Shown here in pieces: positions 24,472 through 35,325 of a stretch of DNA of 64,000 bases. Each line of letters begins with the position of its first letter. Within the stretch, counting starts at the first letter, position 1. Location of the stretch: assembly GCA_963556145.1 (NCBI GenBank), contig OY744469.1, forward strand, positions 5,304,767 through 5,368,766. The letters run 5' to 3'. The translations under genes and the position numbers were made by a program. The stretch is from Hygrocybe punicea (taxonomy: Eukaryota > Basidiomycota > Agaricomycetes > Agaricales > Hygrophoraceae). The notes beneath the pieces are model-generated. The model did no database searches. It had not been told where the DNA came from and worked only from the letters and a program-made list of their open reading frames with translations.

Positions 24472-24765
24472 GAGGAGGAACAGAATGAGGGTAAGGAGCA
24501 GGGAGAATGCAGGAAACAAGGAAACAAAAGGGAGGGAGGGAGTGGAGTGGAGTGGCCTCCATGGCAGGTCCAATTTTTGGACACCACACCCATACCTGGG
24601 GTACTTGTGGATGGGTACACATTGTACCCAACAATGGCAGGTATGGCAAGGTACTGGGAATACCAATGGTGCCACATACTTCACGTTGTCATGACCCCAA
24701 ACAGTTTTGGGTGTAATGTCATGGGTTTACCTTCATCAGTAAAACAGGGATTCTACTTACTCATC
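24472..24765. repeat. Repeat-like stretch with TACCCA/TGGGTA words
   Basis: Words such as CATACCTGGGGTAC, GTGGATGGGTACAC, GGTATGGCAAGGTACTGGG and TACCAATGGTGCCAC suggest an element related to 37238-37355, which has GGTATGGGTTGGGATTACC and ACCCATGACAGGTAGTACC. The ends were not found and all three frames give only short ORFs. Confidence 0.4.
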
Positions 24766-25255
24766 TTATTGTGCTTGTCACGTGACTTGACAGTCATGTG
24801 AAAACACGTCAAAAAATAGCCCAGAAATGTATTTGACATATCTCCCTCAATTCTCAACATATCGACTAGCCCTTCAAACTGTGAGATCCCCCACCCATAT
24901 GCTCGGTGCAAGCGACTCTACAGACCCCAGATCGCCGATTTAAAAATTCGTTTTTTTTTGCACCTCCCATCCCCACGCAATGCCCCCTACAGCCAGTGGG
25001 AGCAACCTGGCAACCAGCAAACGGTACATTTACATTTTCTATGATATTTTCTTGGTGTCTAACCAATTTCCACCTGGTATGCAGATCCAAGGCCACCATT
25101 CTTGACCCACCGCCTTCCAGCCCTCATTATCATCTCGGACAACACCTAGCACCTGAATCAACTGCGGTATGTCCCCCCCAGCAATCCCTCAGTCTCGTTT
25201 CATTGGTATCTAGGCTGCTATGAGTGGTATCACAAGTTCTGGCTTCATAATTTGC
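24766..25255 (+). repeat. 490-bp dispersed repeat, copy 1
   Basis: Nearly identical, in opposite orientation, to 38386-38872. It starts TTATTGTGCTTGTCACGTGAC and ends near GCTGCTATGAGTGGTAT. Most differences between the copies are C/T or G/A, several at CpG. Both copies keep the same small ORF of about 80-105 codons, probably because they are so similar. No terminal inverted repeat or TSD could be fixed. A SINE-like or MITE-like nature is open; no clear pol III A/B boxes were seen. Confidence 0.85.
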
Positions 25256-25474
25256 ATTTTGAACTCCCCTTTCTCCTTCTGTCTATACTGCCATATGTGA
25301 CATGTTACTGCCCTGTATTGAATAGCAACAAGAGAAAAATTGTAACAGTGGGGTATACTACAACATGCAGTCCATAAGGTTTCGTGTCTGAACTATCACA
25401 GAATCCAGTCTGTCTCCATGTCAATCAGAAAAAGAAAAGACAACAACTGAATTGGTTGGCACAAATGCCCTTGC

Positions 25475-26645
25475 CTACACATACCCACAGTGATGAAACC
25501 ATCCAAAGACATCACTTGTTGAGCATTCGAATAGCGATTCCAGCAAGATGCAAGTTATCTCATTATAAGAGAATTCAGGCATGGCAAGGCAGGCGTATTC
25601 TCCCTTGCGGCGGAGGTTGTACTTCATGGTGGAGAATGCGAGTTCGATCGGGTTGTAATCGGGTGAATAGGGTGGTAAGAATTCGTATTGCATGCCTCTG
25701 GCATGAAAGATGGGTCAGAGAGGAAGACAATCAGTATATATCACTTACCGAGATGTAATGAGATCCAAGATTGAAGGATGCTTGTGGATTCGGCAGTTGT
25801 CCATGACAATGACGGAATTCGGGCCAGGATACAGAGTCATGTGGTCCAATAAACGAGAGATAAAATCATAGAACAGATCAGAGTCAAATGAGCCCTCCAC
25901 GATATCGCAGTGGAGGAACCCATCATTCAAGGACATCGCTGGCAAGACAGAGTAGCTATAAAAAAGGTACTAGTGAGCAACTCATTTGGACAAAATGGAG
26001 AAAAAAACTTGCTGTCGCCCACGGCAGAAAAAGGCCTTGCGAGTTGCTGGTTTTCCATGGAGTGCCCAAGCTCTCCCTCGGTATGTGGTGCGGCGGTCAA
26101 CCGCACTCTCATCAACGTTAGCATTGTAACTTCCAATTCGAGCTGCAAACTCTGCTCGGAGTTCAGCACTTCGTTCGATTGCTTGCCTTGTCAACTGGAG
26201 GATATTAGTAGAAATGGAAAGGAATATATCGATGCATACCCTCTTCATAGTAAACCCACCCCTCTTCAGCGTTCACCACACAGTGTTGAGAGACACCGAC
26301 ACTCCACATTTTGCTTCTAAATCCAAACGAAGTTCATCGAGGTAAAGATCTGGGGCATTGGCCATTGTCGCGAAGAGATGCTGATTTGTATTTGATTAGA
26401 GAGATCACTAGAAAGAACTATTCACTTACCTCAACATTGTAGTCAGAAAGGGCCCAATGAAGGTGATGCTTCACTTTTGAACCATGAACCACAATACCAC
26501 CAGTCCGCCGGAAGTGAGCCATTATTCGCTCAACTGTACGCTTGCTGAGATTGGTAAACATACAGACATCATCGATTGGCATCATCGCCGTTAGACGAAT
26601 AATAATCCATTGTTCAGGCTCAGAGATGGCTTTGCCTTGAACCAT
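25475..26645 (-). pseudogene. Tc1/mariner-IS630 type (DDE_3) transposase, nonsense-broken
   Basis: The N-terminal exon (from ATG 26645) has a helix-turn-helix (MPIDDVCMFTNLSKRTVERI). A second exon has LYLDELRLDLEAKCGVSVSLNTVW, then an in-frame TGA (26273-26275) before TLKRGGFTMKR. The catalytic core carries the family triad: D in VDESAVDRR, D in VIVMDNCRIHKH and E in PYSPDYNPIELAFS. Introns of about 50 nt interrupt it. Stop at 25475. It should cut and paste DNA at TA sites, but the TGA would truncate it before the catalytic core. No TIRs were identified around it. Confidence 0.85.
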
Positions 26646-27657
26646 GAGGTGAGTGTTCAATGTTCAACAATTGCTTACCTGATTTGACACTCAACCGCTC
26701 TTCCAGCACCGGTACCAGGTCCCATCCCCATCACCTCCCCAGCCAGCTATGTTCTAACATTATGGAATCTAGGTTAATCTTGTTCTGTGGGTGGGCTCTT
26801 TGCTTGCTTAGAAGGTGAGTATTCACCCATCTTGGCCACTGCTGGCTGCCGCACCCCAACTGAACTTGAAATTGATGCCCCGTGAACTAAGCGGAAAAAA
26901 TATATTAGACAAGCATTGCACGTTGGCGGTACCTTTTTTGTTCTCCACCACAACAAACACCATGGGCCATGGAGCAGAAAAGAAGCGACAGGATGCTGCA
27001 AAGGCCAAACGAAAGGCAATTACAGTTGGTAAGTTTTCTGCTCTTTCTGTACATGTATGCAGTGCTAATTGTATTGCTCCAGAGCCTGGCCAACCAGTTG
27101 CTTCCACTGCTAAGTCAGGTACTCGTTCCTCCAAGACCTGTTTGGTTGCAGCTGAGGTAGCCATGGAGTCGGTGCCACGTGAGGCTGAGGAACAAAGCAT
27201 GAATGGTCAATGACCCATTCATAAGTCTGCTAAAGCCGCCAAGATCCTTTTACAGGAAATTCAGTTGCATGAGGACAATGAACCTGGGAGCACAACTGCA
27301 TTTGAGGAATTTCAAGTTGAAGAGGGATATGCCGACGACGAGGACGTTGATGAATATGAGGAGGATATTGATATTCATGATGTAGCTCACTCCAGTGCTG
27401 CTGAGGAGATCAGTTGTGTCGAGCCCACTCCAGGAACTGCGTGGGCAACAGCTGCTGCTACCGCTGCAAAAATTTCACGAGCTACTGCTGCCGCTGCAAA
27501 AGTCAAGTTACCATCGCCCACTGTGAAGAGCAACGATGACTCATCCTCTGAATCTGATGGTGAGTAACATCCCTCGTAATAAGGTACTACTAGTACTCAC
27601 TCTGTTGAAAGCTCCCTTTGAATTCACCCTCGAGGTTTTCAGTGTTGCAAAGCAAAC

Positions 27658-29298
27658 TGTTACGGATCGCTTCTGCAGTGGGCTCCGGCAACAATCAACT
27701 TAACAGGGGATCGGCTTCCAGAGGGGAGAACAGCAGCTTTCATTGTTGCTTACAGCTAAGACAACACTGCTAAGAAGGGGGGGTCAAGGTCTAATGTCAT
27801 TGCAAGCCATGGGGGTTACCCAAAACAAGATGAGTCTGCCCCAAGAACCAGACTAAATGTAAAGAAAGGAAAAGAAGAAAAAGTCCAAACCAACAACAAG
27901 AACAGTATATATAGTGACTGGTCTTGAGGGGAGGTAAATAGAAATACAACCATGAAGCCACAACATGTCCAACTCTACCATGTGTTCACCATGAGGCGTA
28001 CATGAGGCGTCCTCATGTCGATGTTCTCGCAATCCAACTGGAGGCCCGGGTGTCGTTGAGGATAGAAGAGGTCCGGATGACTCGGATGATTTGTCATCGG
28101 ATCATGTGATGTGCAGAATTGCCTATTCGGGGTCTACACTTGCTGTAACAGGCAAGTGCGCAGTCTGGCAAGTGCATTGCACGGTTGGGTCGAAGATGGG
28201 TATCGTCCAGTGTAGGATTGGTGATGAGAGTGTCTTGAGGTAGTGGGGACATAGCGACAAGGTCGGTATAAAGGAAAACAAAGGAATGTATGGAGGGAAA
28301 ACCAACTAGGATGGTGGGATAGTCGAGGTCAGACATGTGAACAGCATAAGCTGTACCTGATGATGATGTCTGTGTCGATGATGTATCGAGGAGCAATGTC
28401 TTGTCCTGTCTGTGGAACAATGCGGTCCACCTGATGTTGGTATTCGTCCAAGAAAGGGTCTTGTTGTGTAAACGAGTGTGGGAGATATCAAGGTTATAGA
28501 TGGAAAAGGATAAATGAATGTGGGTCCAGGTTTTGAGTCATGGCACGAGTGACAAGCTGTGGGAATAAGATGTCGGGTACTGCAATGAAGCGATGTCGTG
28601 TGAACAATATGCGATAGGGGTTGGTTCACTGTTTGGGAAGTCGCATGGTCTGTGGTTGAAGTCCAAAAGAATGTGCTTCGGCGATGGTCGGATTAGAGAG
28701 AACAGTGAAATGTCTTGTGATCAGGGATTGTTCAGGGCATGCGTGCAGGTGAGGAATGTCGTCGGATAATCAGGGAGGTTAATGGTAGGCATGGAATACG
28801 AAAGTGGAAACCATATATCCAAGATTGGCAATTGTCAATTACGTGTCGATATATTGTCAAGGTAGAGGTCGGATGTATCGATGGCAGAAGGGTGGGTACC
28901 GATGCCAAAGATAGATCATAACAAGGTAAAAACCGATGAGAAAGGTGATGGCGATGCTGCCAATGATGATTACGGTAATTAGCTGTGTCGGGAGTACAGC
29001 CATTGTGAATCGGTTTGTCGTGGGATGAAGTCAACAATATGTCAGGGCGAGGGAAAAGACAATAGCAATGATGTCTGTCAGCAAGGAGACTATTCGGGTA
29101 CAGCAAGGTAATGTGGGGATGTGTCCATGGTCGGTCTGGATTGTTCTAGAAGAAAAGAGAACAAGGACAAGAAGAAACAACGATGTCCGAAAGAAGACAA
29201 AAGGTAAAAGGAAACGAAAAAGGAAGGTGTGATAAAATGGAATCGTCATCATGGGTAGCGGAGTCGGAATCGGAGTTGCGGAGTTGAAAAATGTAACA
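27658..29298. mobile_element. Solo-LTR-like insertion, 1,641 bp, 5-bp TSD
   Basis: Begins TGTTACGGATC and ends AAAATGTAACA, so the ends are TG...CA with a 6-bp inverted repeat TGTTAC/GTAACA. A perfect 5-bp duplication, CAAAC, flanks it (27653-27657, 29299-29303). Deleting the insert plus one CAAAC restores an uninterrupted codon frame. There is no gag, pol or internal region. The long length suits a large Ty3/Gypsy solo LTR, but a non-autonomous element cannot be excluded. ORFs of 60-160 codons inside it are unsupported. Confidence 0.85.
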
Positions 29299-30606
29299 CA
29301 AACCCACGATATCAGTGTCGTCTCATCTGAGATCACATTCTTTTCATTGCAAGAAAAAATCGCTCGCGCATTGAACATCCACCCCAAATCTTTACATCTT
29401 CAATATCACTTTAGTTCAGACCCAAAAGACACCCTTCCATGTGACTTGATGACCCATGGCCATTTCAACATGCTAATGATGCTCCTACGCAATCGCTCCA
29501 CCCCTGGATTAACAGCTTCGGGCAAGCGTTCAACTCGCAAGCTGAAGGCATACATGCTTCAAGTGTTCACCAAAGGGGACTCTCCTTTTGCTGGAGAAAG
29601 CAAGGTGGGATCTTCATTGACGTTCTTACCGCTACTAAATTCAGATTCCTTTCAGTCTGCAGCAAAAGCCAAGGCTGATTCAGTCGCGAAGGAGCAAACC
29701 AAATCTGCAGTCAGTGCCGCTGTAGATGCGGGTTCGGGGTAGCTTCGGAACAATAAAGAAAGATGATCCTAACCAAAGGGGTGTCAGCGTAGAAGTGACA
29801 GTGGATAAGTCAGTGTCGGGAATAGTAGTAAAAGGTGAAATGTAAGTAAAATATAATGCCGCCATGTAAAACTGGACAAATAACGATGAATCTGGCGATG
29901 AACGGACTGAAAACGGATAAATAACGACGAACCCGATGATGCCGACGATGTCGGGTACAGCGGGTCAGGTCAGGTCGGGTCGGGTCGGAAATGATGAACA
30001 AGTAGAGGAACAATGATAAGGACGACGAAGGGAACTATAAAAATCTAAGGGTCTATGAGGACGAGCATTTGAAATGATTAAAATGATTCTGACTATGAGG
30101 GAAATGGGGACTAATGGTATCTTTTTTTTGTACGGTCGTCGGGGACCGTTTTTATAGTACATGTGTGTGTAGTCTACTTTTGGACATGTCTATTTTGGCT
30201 GATAGATACTACAAAGTAGTGTTGCCATGGCTATGACCGATGTTTTTCAAAAAACTGCCATTTAAGGCTAGATAAATTAGCTAAAATCATGAAAATATTT
30301 GACAAGATAACTGAAGCCAATGGCTGAGGGGTCACTCAAAGGTTCCAAGGGTTTGGAGTTTATATTTTGGAGTTATTCAAGCATAGCTGTTAGATCATAG
30401 CTGGTTACACTCAACAGCTATTACTAAATAACTCTGGAAAATGAATTCCAAACCCTTAGCACCCTAAATCGCAAGCTTAAGTCTAAACGAGGTAGGAGTG
30501 TGACAAAAGATATGGTCTCTGAGCGAGTGACAGGTGTGACACAGAGTCAGCGCTCTGTGCCCTCGCTGTCACTGTTGTTGCGGCTCGTTTTCTTCATAGT
30601 TCTCAA

Positions 30607-32182
30607 ATGCCCCGCATCGACTCTGACCCAAACCTTCAAATCTGCCCTGATTTCGACTCAGAAGATTTTCTCGACATTCGAAACACCATTGCCCTTGCTA
30701 CAGGCATCACAGCCGACCAGGCCGCTCTCAACCTCGCCGCTTCCTGGACAGCCCAAAACAACACCAAGAAGGCTGCCTGGGACGCTCAGCTCCAAGCTGA
30801 CCAACTGGTAGATGACATTGCCACTTTAGCAGCCCAGGAGGCAGAGGCTGCTGCTCAGGCCATCCTAGACAAGGAGGCTGCCGAGGAGCTCAGGGAGGCA
30901 GAAAAGAAAAAACCCAAAATGCATACGTTCGACGTAACCAAGTCAATCGGTGCGAACGTCTCCCAACGCCCCTCCCCTTATGCCCTCGAGTGCCTCCGGA
31001 AGTTCGAATATGTCGAACTCTGGTATTTCACCCCCGAAGGCTGCAATGAGGCCGCCATAACCCAACGCTCAGCAGCGGACGACACCTTCGGCATTACCAG
31101 ATCCGAGGCCGACCTCATGGTCCTCAAGCCAGTTTCCTCCGTCCGTGCGTCCCGCAAAGCCCTGAGAGATGAAGACCTGTCCTGGGACCAAATGGAGATC
31201 GCCAGCACCCTCATGCTCCGCCACCAACACCAACTCCACTGGCCCGAGGCTGCCACAGATGCGCTCTCATCTTCTGGTACAAGCTATATGCCCATGAACT
31301 GCGAGCCCAGTCAGACGGCCACCGCATCCTCTTAATATACCAAGCCCAAGCCCGCCGGGAATGGCATGCAGCCTTGGAACGGAAAGATGCTGGCTTGGCC
31401 TCATCGACAACGACCTCCTTGCAAAAATCACTCGTGAAAACTTTCACTTGGACTGCCTAGCTTCTCTTCGCGAGGTCAGTCCCCTTTCCCCCCTCTTCTG
31501 CTTCGTGCCCCAGCACACCCGCTTCACTTCGTGCACACATGCACCCGTTTTGCTTCGCTTCGTGCACACGTGCACCTGTTTTGCTTCGCTTCGTGCTCCA
31601 GCACCCCGCTTCGCTTCACTTCACGCTGCACCCTGCCCCGCCCTGTGTGCTGCACCTCTGCATGCCCAGCCTTTGGCCCTCCCCTGCTTCGCTCTGCTTC
31701 AAGGCTTTGCTTCACACTGCTAACCCTTCTGCCTCCAGGTCAGATCGCGCCCGCACTCTCCCCCTAGAGGCCGCCAAGGCAACCCCTCCGCTGCAGGGCG
31801 AGGCCGTCACTCCCACTCCAGATCGCCTCCCCCCCGCAGGCCTCGCCAGCGCTCCCCCGCCCCTAGAGGAGCCTCCTCCTCCCATCAGGTTTTTCAGGGG
31901 GGTGCACCCAACCTCGCGCCCTCGGTGTGCACCCTTTGCCTCGGACGCTACCGCCACGACACTCTCCGCTGCAAGGCCACTCAGCTTTGGGACAACTCCC
32001 ATATCCACTGCTGTCGCAACGACCAAGGCCGCCTCGTCAATCCCAACGGCTTGGTCCTCTGCTCAGACTGGCAACTCCCCCGAGGCTGCCCCAACCCCTC
32101 CCACCCCGACCGCCACGAGTGCTCCGGTTGCGGCAGCAGAGCGCATGGAGCCCAGGGCTGCCCTCGTGGTCAGAAAATCTAA
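30607..32182 (+). pseudogene. DIRS gag, frameshifted
   Basis: Begins MPRIDSDPNLQICPDFDSED. An acidic/Ala-rich helical region follows (QEAEAAAQAILDKEAAEELRE), then a region read partly in another frame (ELRAQSDGHRILLIYQAQA, typical of this gag), then a Cys/His module in a third segment (MCTLCLGRYRHDTLRCK ... CSGCGSRAHGAQGCPR, 31925-32182). The frame in use stops at 31335 after shifting near 31270, so at least two frameshifts separate the parts. The 31500-31640 stretch contains three copies of a roughly 33-bp CTTCGTGCACAC repeat. Confidence 0.75.
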
Positions 32183-33992
32183 CCCAAAAACCCCCTACAT
32201 CCCCAGCGCCTGGCTCCGCCTCCTCACAGAGGCAAACTTGTTACACAAATACCCCACCCTCCCTCACCTTATCCAATTTGGCTTTGACGCAGGCATCCCT
32301 CCCATCTTCACCACCTTTGTGCCAGCCAACAGTCCCACCATCGCCCTACATGCAGCTGAATTCTCAGCCATCATTGCCAAGGAGTATGCCCGAGAACGAC
32401 ACTTTGGCCCTTTCTCTCAAGCCGAAGTGGAGGACCTCATTGGTCCTTTTCAGAGCTCTCCGCTCTCCCTCACCCCCAAAACCGGCAAAGAGTCATTTCG
32501 GATGGTACAGAATCTTTCTTTCCCATCGAAACCCTCTGCCACAAGATCCTCAATCAACTCTGCAATTGACTCAGACCAATTCCCCTGCACCTGGGGTACC
32601 TTCGCTACAATTTGCCTCCTCATCACCCGCCTCCCCCCAGGCTCCCAGGCTGCTGTACGAGACATCGCCGAAGCACACCGAACTGTCCCAATCCTCCCCT
32701 CCCAATGGCCCGGCCTTGTGCTCCGCCTCCCTGGCCCTGATGCCTTTAATATTGACACCTGTAGCTGCTTCGGACTCTCCTCATCCTCAGGCAACCATGG
32801 CAAGCTGGGCGACGCCGGCACCGAACTCTTCCGTGCCCAGGGGATCAGCCCCGTCTCGAAGTGGAGTGATGACCACATCTTTTTCCGCATCCGCCGTGAG
32901 CACATTGCCCCCTACAATGAGCAGCGCCGGGGCTGGAATGCCAGCATCTTGGAAAATGGGGGCCGTATCCACTCCGGCGGCCGCTTTTGGTACCAGGGTG
33001 CCACCATGCCTGATGACTCCCCTGAGGAATTCGACGAGGATGCCTCCTTCCCCATCCAAGACCTCTCGGCCTCCTCTCCCCGCTCCCTCCCCGACTCTGC
33101 CTTCTCTTATTGCCTGGACGACATTGACTCCATCTCTAAGATACTGGGCATCCCTTGGGAGGCTTCCAAGGACATCCCCTTCAACTCGGTGGTCCCCTTC
33201 ATTGGCTTCTCTTGGGACCTGGAGCTCCGCTCGGTCGCCATCCCTTCTAAAAAGAAGGAGAAGTACCTGGCCGCAATCACCCTTTGGGAGAAAGACCCGA
33301 CGCACGTCCTTGAAGATGTCCAGAAGCTTTTTGGCAAGCTTCTCCATGCCAGCCTCGTCATCCCAATGGGACGTGCTTACCTCGCCAACCTGGAGGCCAT
33401 GCTGGGGATCTTCCACGACAATCCTTTCAAGCTGCGCACTCCCCCTCGGGGCACTACAGATGACCTCCGCTGGTGGTCCCACACTCTCTCCCAGCCTGAC
33501 GTCTCCTGCCCCATCCCCGGTCCCGTTCCTGTCATCGACCTCAATGCCTACTCCAACGCCAGCTCCTCAGGCATTGGAGTCACAATTGGACCCCATTGGC
33601 GTGCTTGGCGCCTGCTTTCAGGCTGGAAACGTGACAACAGGGACATCGGCTGGGCTGAAGCAGTCGGCTTCGAACTCCTGGTGCGATACGTTGTCGCCAG
33701 CAATCCTCCAGGCACTCACTTCAGGGTCTTCGGTGACAACCTTGGGGTTATCCAGGGCTGGTGGAGAGGCCGGAGCCGCAACCCTCAAATCAATGGGGTC
33801 TTCAAGAGGATTCTCTCCTCCACAGCTGCCCTGGCCTACTCCATCCACTCGAGATATGTGCCCAGCGAAGACAACCCCGCTGACCCACCTTCCAGAGGGA
33901 TCTACCCCCCTCTCACCCTCCTGCTTCCCCCCCTTGACATCCCAGCCGAGATCACCCCCTTCATTGTCAACTTCGACACACCCATTCCTTGA
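32130..33992 (+). pseudogene. DIRS reverse transcriptase-RNase H, RNase H Asp changed to Asn
   Basis: The coding part of a long open frame ending at the TGA of 33990-33992. The RT palm includes motif A VRDIAEAHRTVPILPSQW and the catalytic WSDDHIFF (GAT GAC at 32868-32873, equivalent to YxDD). The RNase H domain follows: the first catalytic position, usually an Asp before AS(S/T)SG, is Asn here (AYSNASSSGIG, AAC at 33554-33556). The Glu (GWAEAVGFELL) and the second Asp (FRVFGDNLGVI) are kept. The frame is intact, but the D-to-N change should block RNase H. Confidence 0.85.
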
Positions 33993-34014
33993 CGTGAGTC
34001 CTGGTCTCCTCTCC

Positions 34015-35325
34015 ACCCTGCTCCAACACCCCTCCCTGCCGCCACCCCCCTCAACCCCAGTGCCCCCCCCGCTCTCAAACAGCAAGCAACGGTCCGGCAC
34101 AGGGAAGGGAACCCCCTCCAAAAACCAGCCGGCTTGGAACTCCCCCCTTGCTTCCCATGTCTCCCGCCCCCCTGCCCCCTCTGCCTATCGCCCTGGCCTG
34201 GTCCCCTCACCCTCTCACCTTCGTCCTCATTGCCTTGCCCGGGACCGCCTCCGAATCTGGCGCCTCCCCCAGGCCCACACCATCTTAGATGACCAGGGTG
34301 TCCCCACAAACCTGGCCCCAGAGGACCTCACCCGCATTGCGGATGTCCTTGAACACACTTAAGCCGAAAGCACCCAGGAAACATATGGCACCGGCCTCCT
34401 CCTGTTCCACGTCTTCTGTGATGAGAAGAGTCTCCCAGAAAGTCAACGTGCCCTTGCCAGTGCAGTTCTCCTATCAGCCTTCACCGCCACTCTAACGGGC
34501 TCTTACGCTGCCAAGTCAATTGGGAATTACCTCTACGGGGTATGGGCCTGGCATATAATCCATGGCATCCCTTGGCACCCAAATGAACTCGAGATCCAGG
34601 GCATCCTAAAGGCTGCCATAGCCCTCCGCCCCGCATCCTCTAGGAGGAAGCCCCGTCTCCCTTTCACAGTTGATTACATTGTGGCCCTTGGCTCGGACCT
34701 CTCCTTGTCAGTTCCCCTTGATGCCGCTGTCTTTGCCTGCCTCATGACCACCTTTTACTCGGCTGCCCGCCTCGGTGAGTTCACTGTGAAAAACCTCAAA
34801 CCAGGGTCCTTTCACAGCTCCACCCACGTCACCCCTGCACATGTATCTTCTGTCCATGACCGCAATAACCTGCAAATGACATCCTTCCACATTCCTCGCA
34901 CAAAATCCTCAGCCACGGGAGAGGATGTCTTCTGGGCCAAACAACTTGGGCCCTCTGACCCCGAAGCTGCCCTGGCCAACCACTTGCGGATAAACCATCC
35001 CCCTGCCGACGGCCCGCTCTTTGCCTACCGCTATGGCAAGGGCTTCCGGGCCCTCACAAAAACCAAGATGCTAGAACGCCTGGCCAAGGCTGCCCGCAAC
35101 TTGAATGTGGACCCCCTCCAAGGCCATGGCATCTGCATCGGATCAACCCTTGAATACCTACTCCGAGATGTCCCCTTCGATGTAATGAGGGCCAAAGGTC
35201 GCTGGGCCAGTGATGCCTTTCTCCTCTATCTGCGGAAACATGCCCAAATCATGGCGCTGTATATGCAGGCATCCCCTGCCCTACATGAAGGCTTCATTCG
35301 CCTTACAATGCCCCCAGTCCGTTAA
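34015..35325 (+). pseudogene. DIRS tyrosine recombinase, catalytic Arg changed to Cys
   Basis: A Pro-rich lead, then LTRIADVLEHT, an in-frame TAA (34360-34362), then a core-binding domain (YGTGLLLFHVFCDEKSLPE; LTGSYAAKSIGNYLYGVWAWHI) and a catalytic domain. The first catalytic Arg is in TTFYSAARLGEFT. The HxxR motif reads GHGICIGSTLEYLL, so the Arg is Cys (TGC at 35134-35136; CGC to TGC is a CpG transition). GRWASDAFLLYLRKHAQ follows, and the C-terminal nucleophile Tyr is most likely in IMALYMQ. The enzyme would integrate circular cDNA by site-specific recombination. Both the stop and the Arg loss inactivate it. Confidence 0.88.

Noticed and set aside
24906..25223. A conserved protein gene in the 490-bp repeat (ORF kept in both copies)
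   Set aside because: The copies are so alike that any ORF would be shared. There is no domain, and differences do not favour synonymous sites by eye.
27119..27151. A 33-nt intron in the ubiquitin-fold gene
   Set aside because: The segment is in frame without stops, so reading through is simpler than an unusually short intron.
31927..34362. 811-codon + ORF in the DIRS region
   Set aside because: It is the shadow frame of the RT-RNase H ORF up to about 34000. Only its end (from about 34015) and the small Cys/His segment in another frame belong to real proteins.
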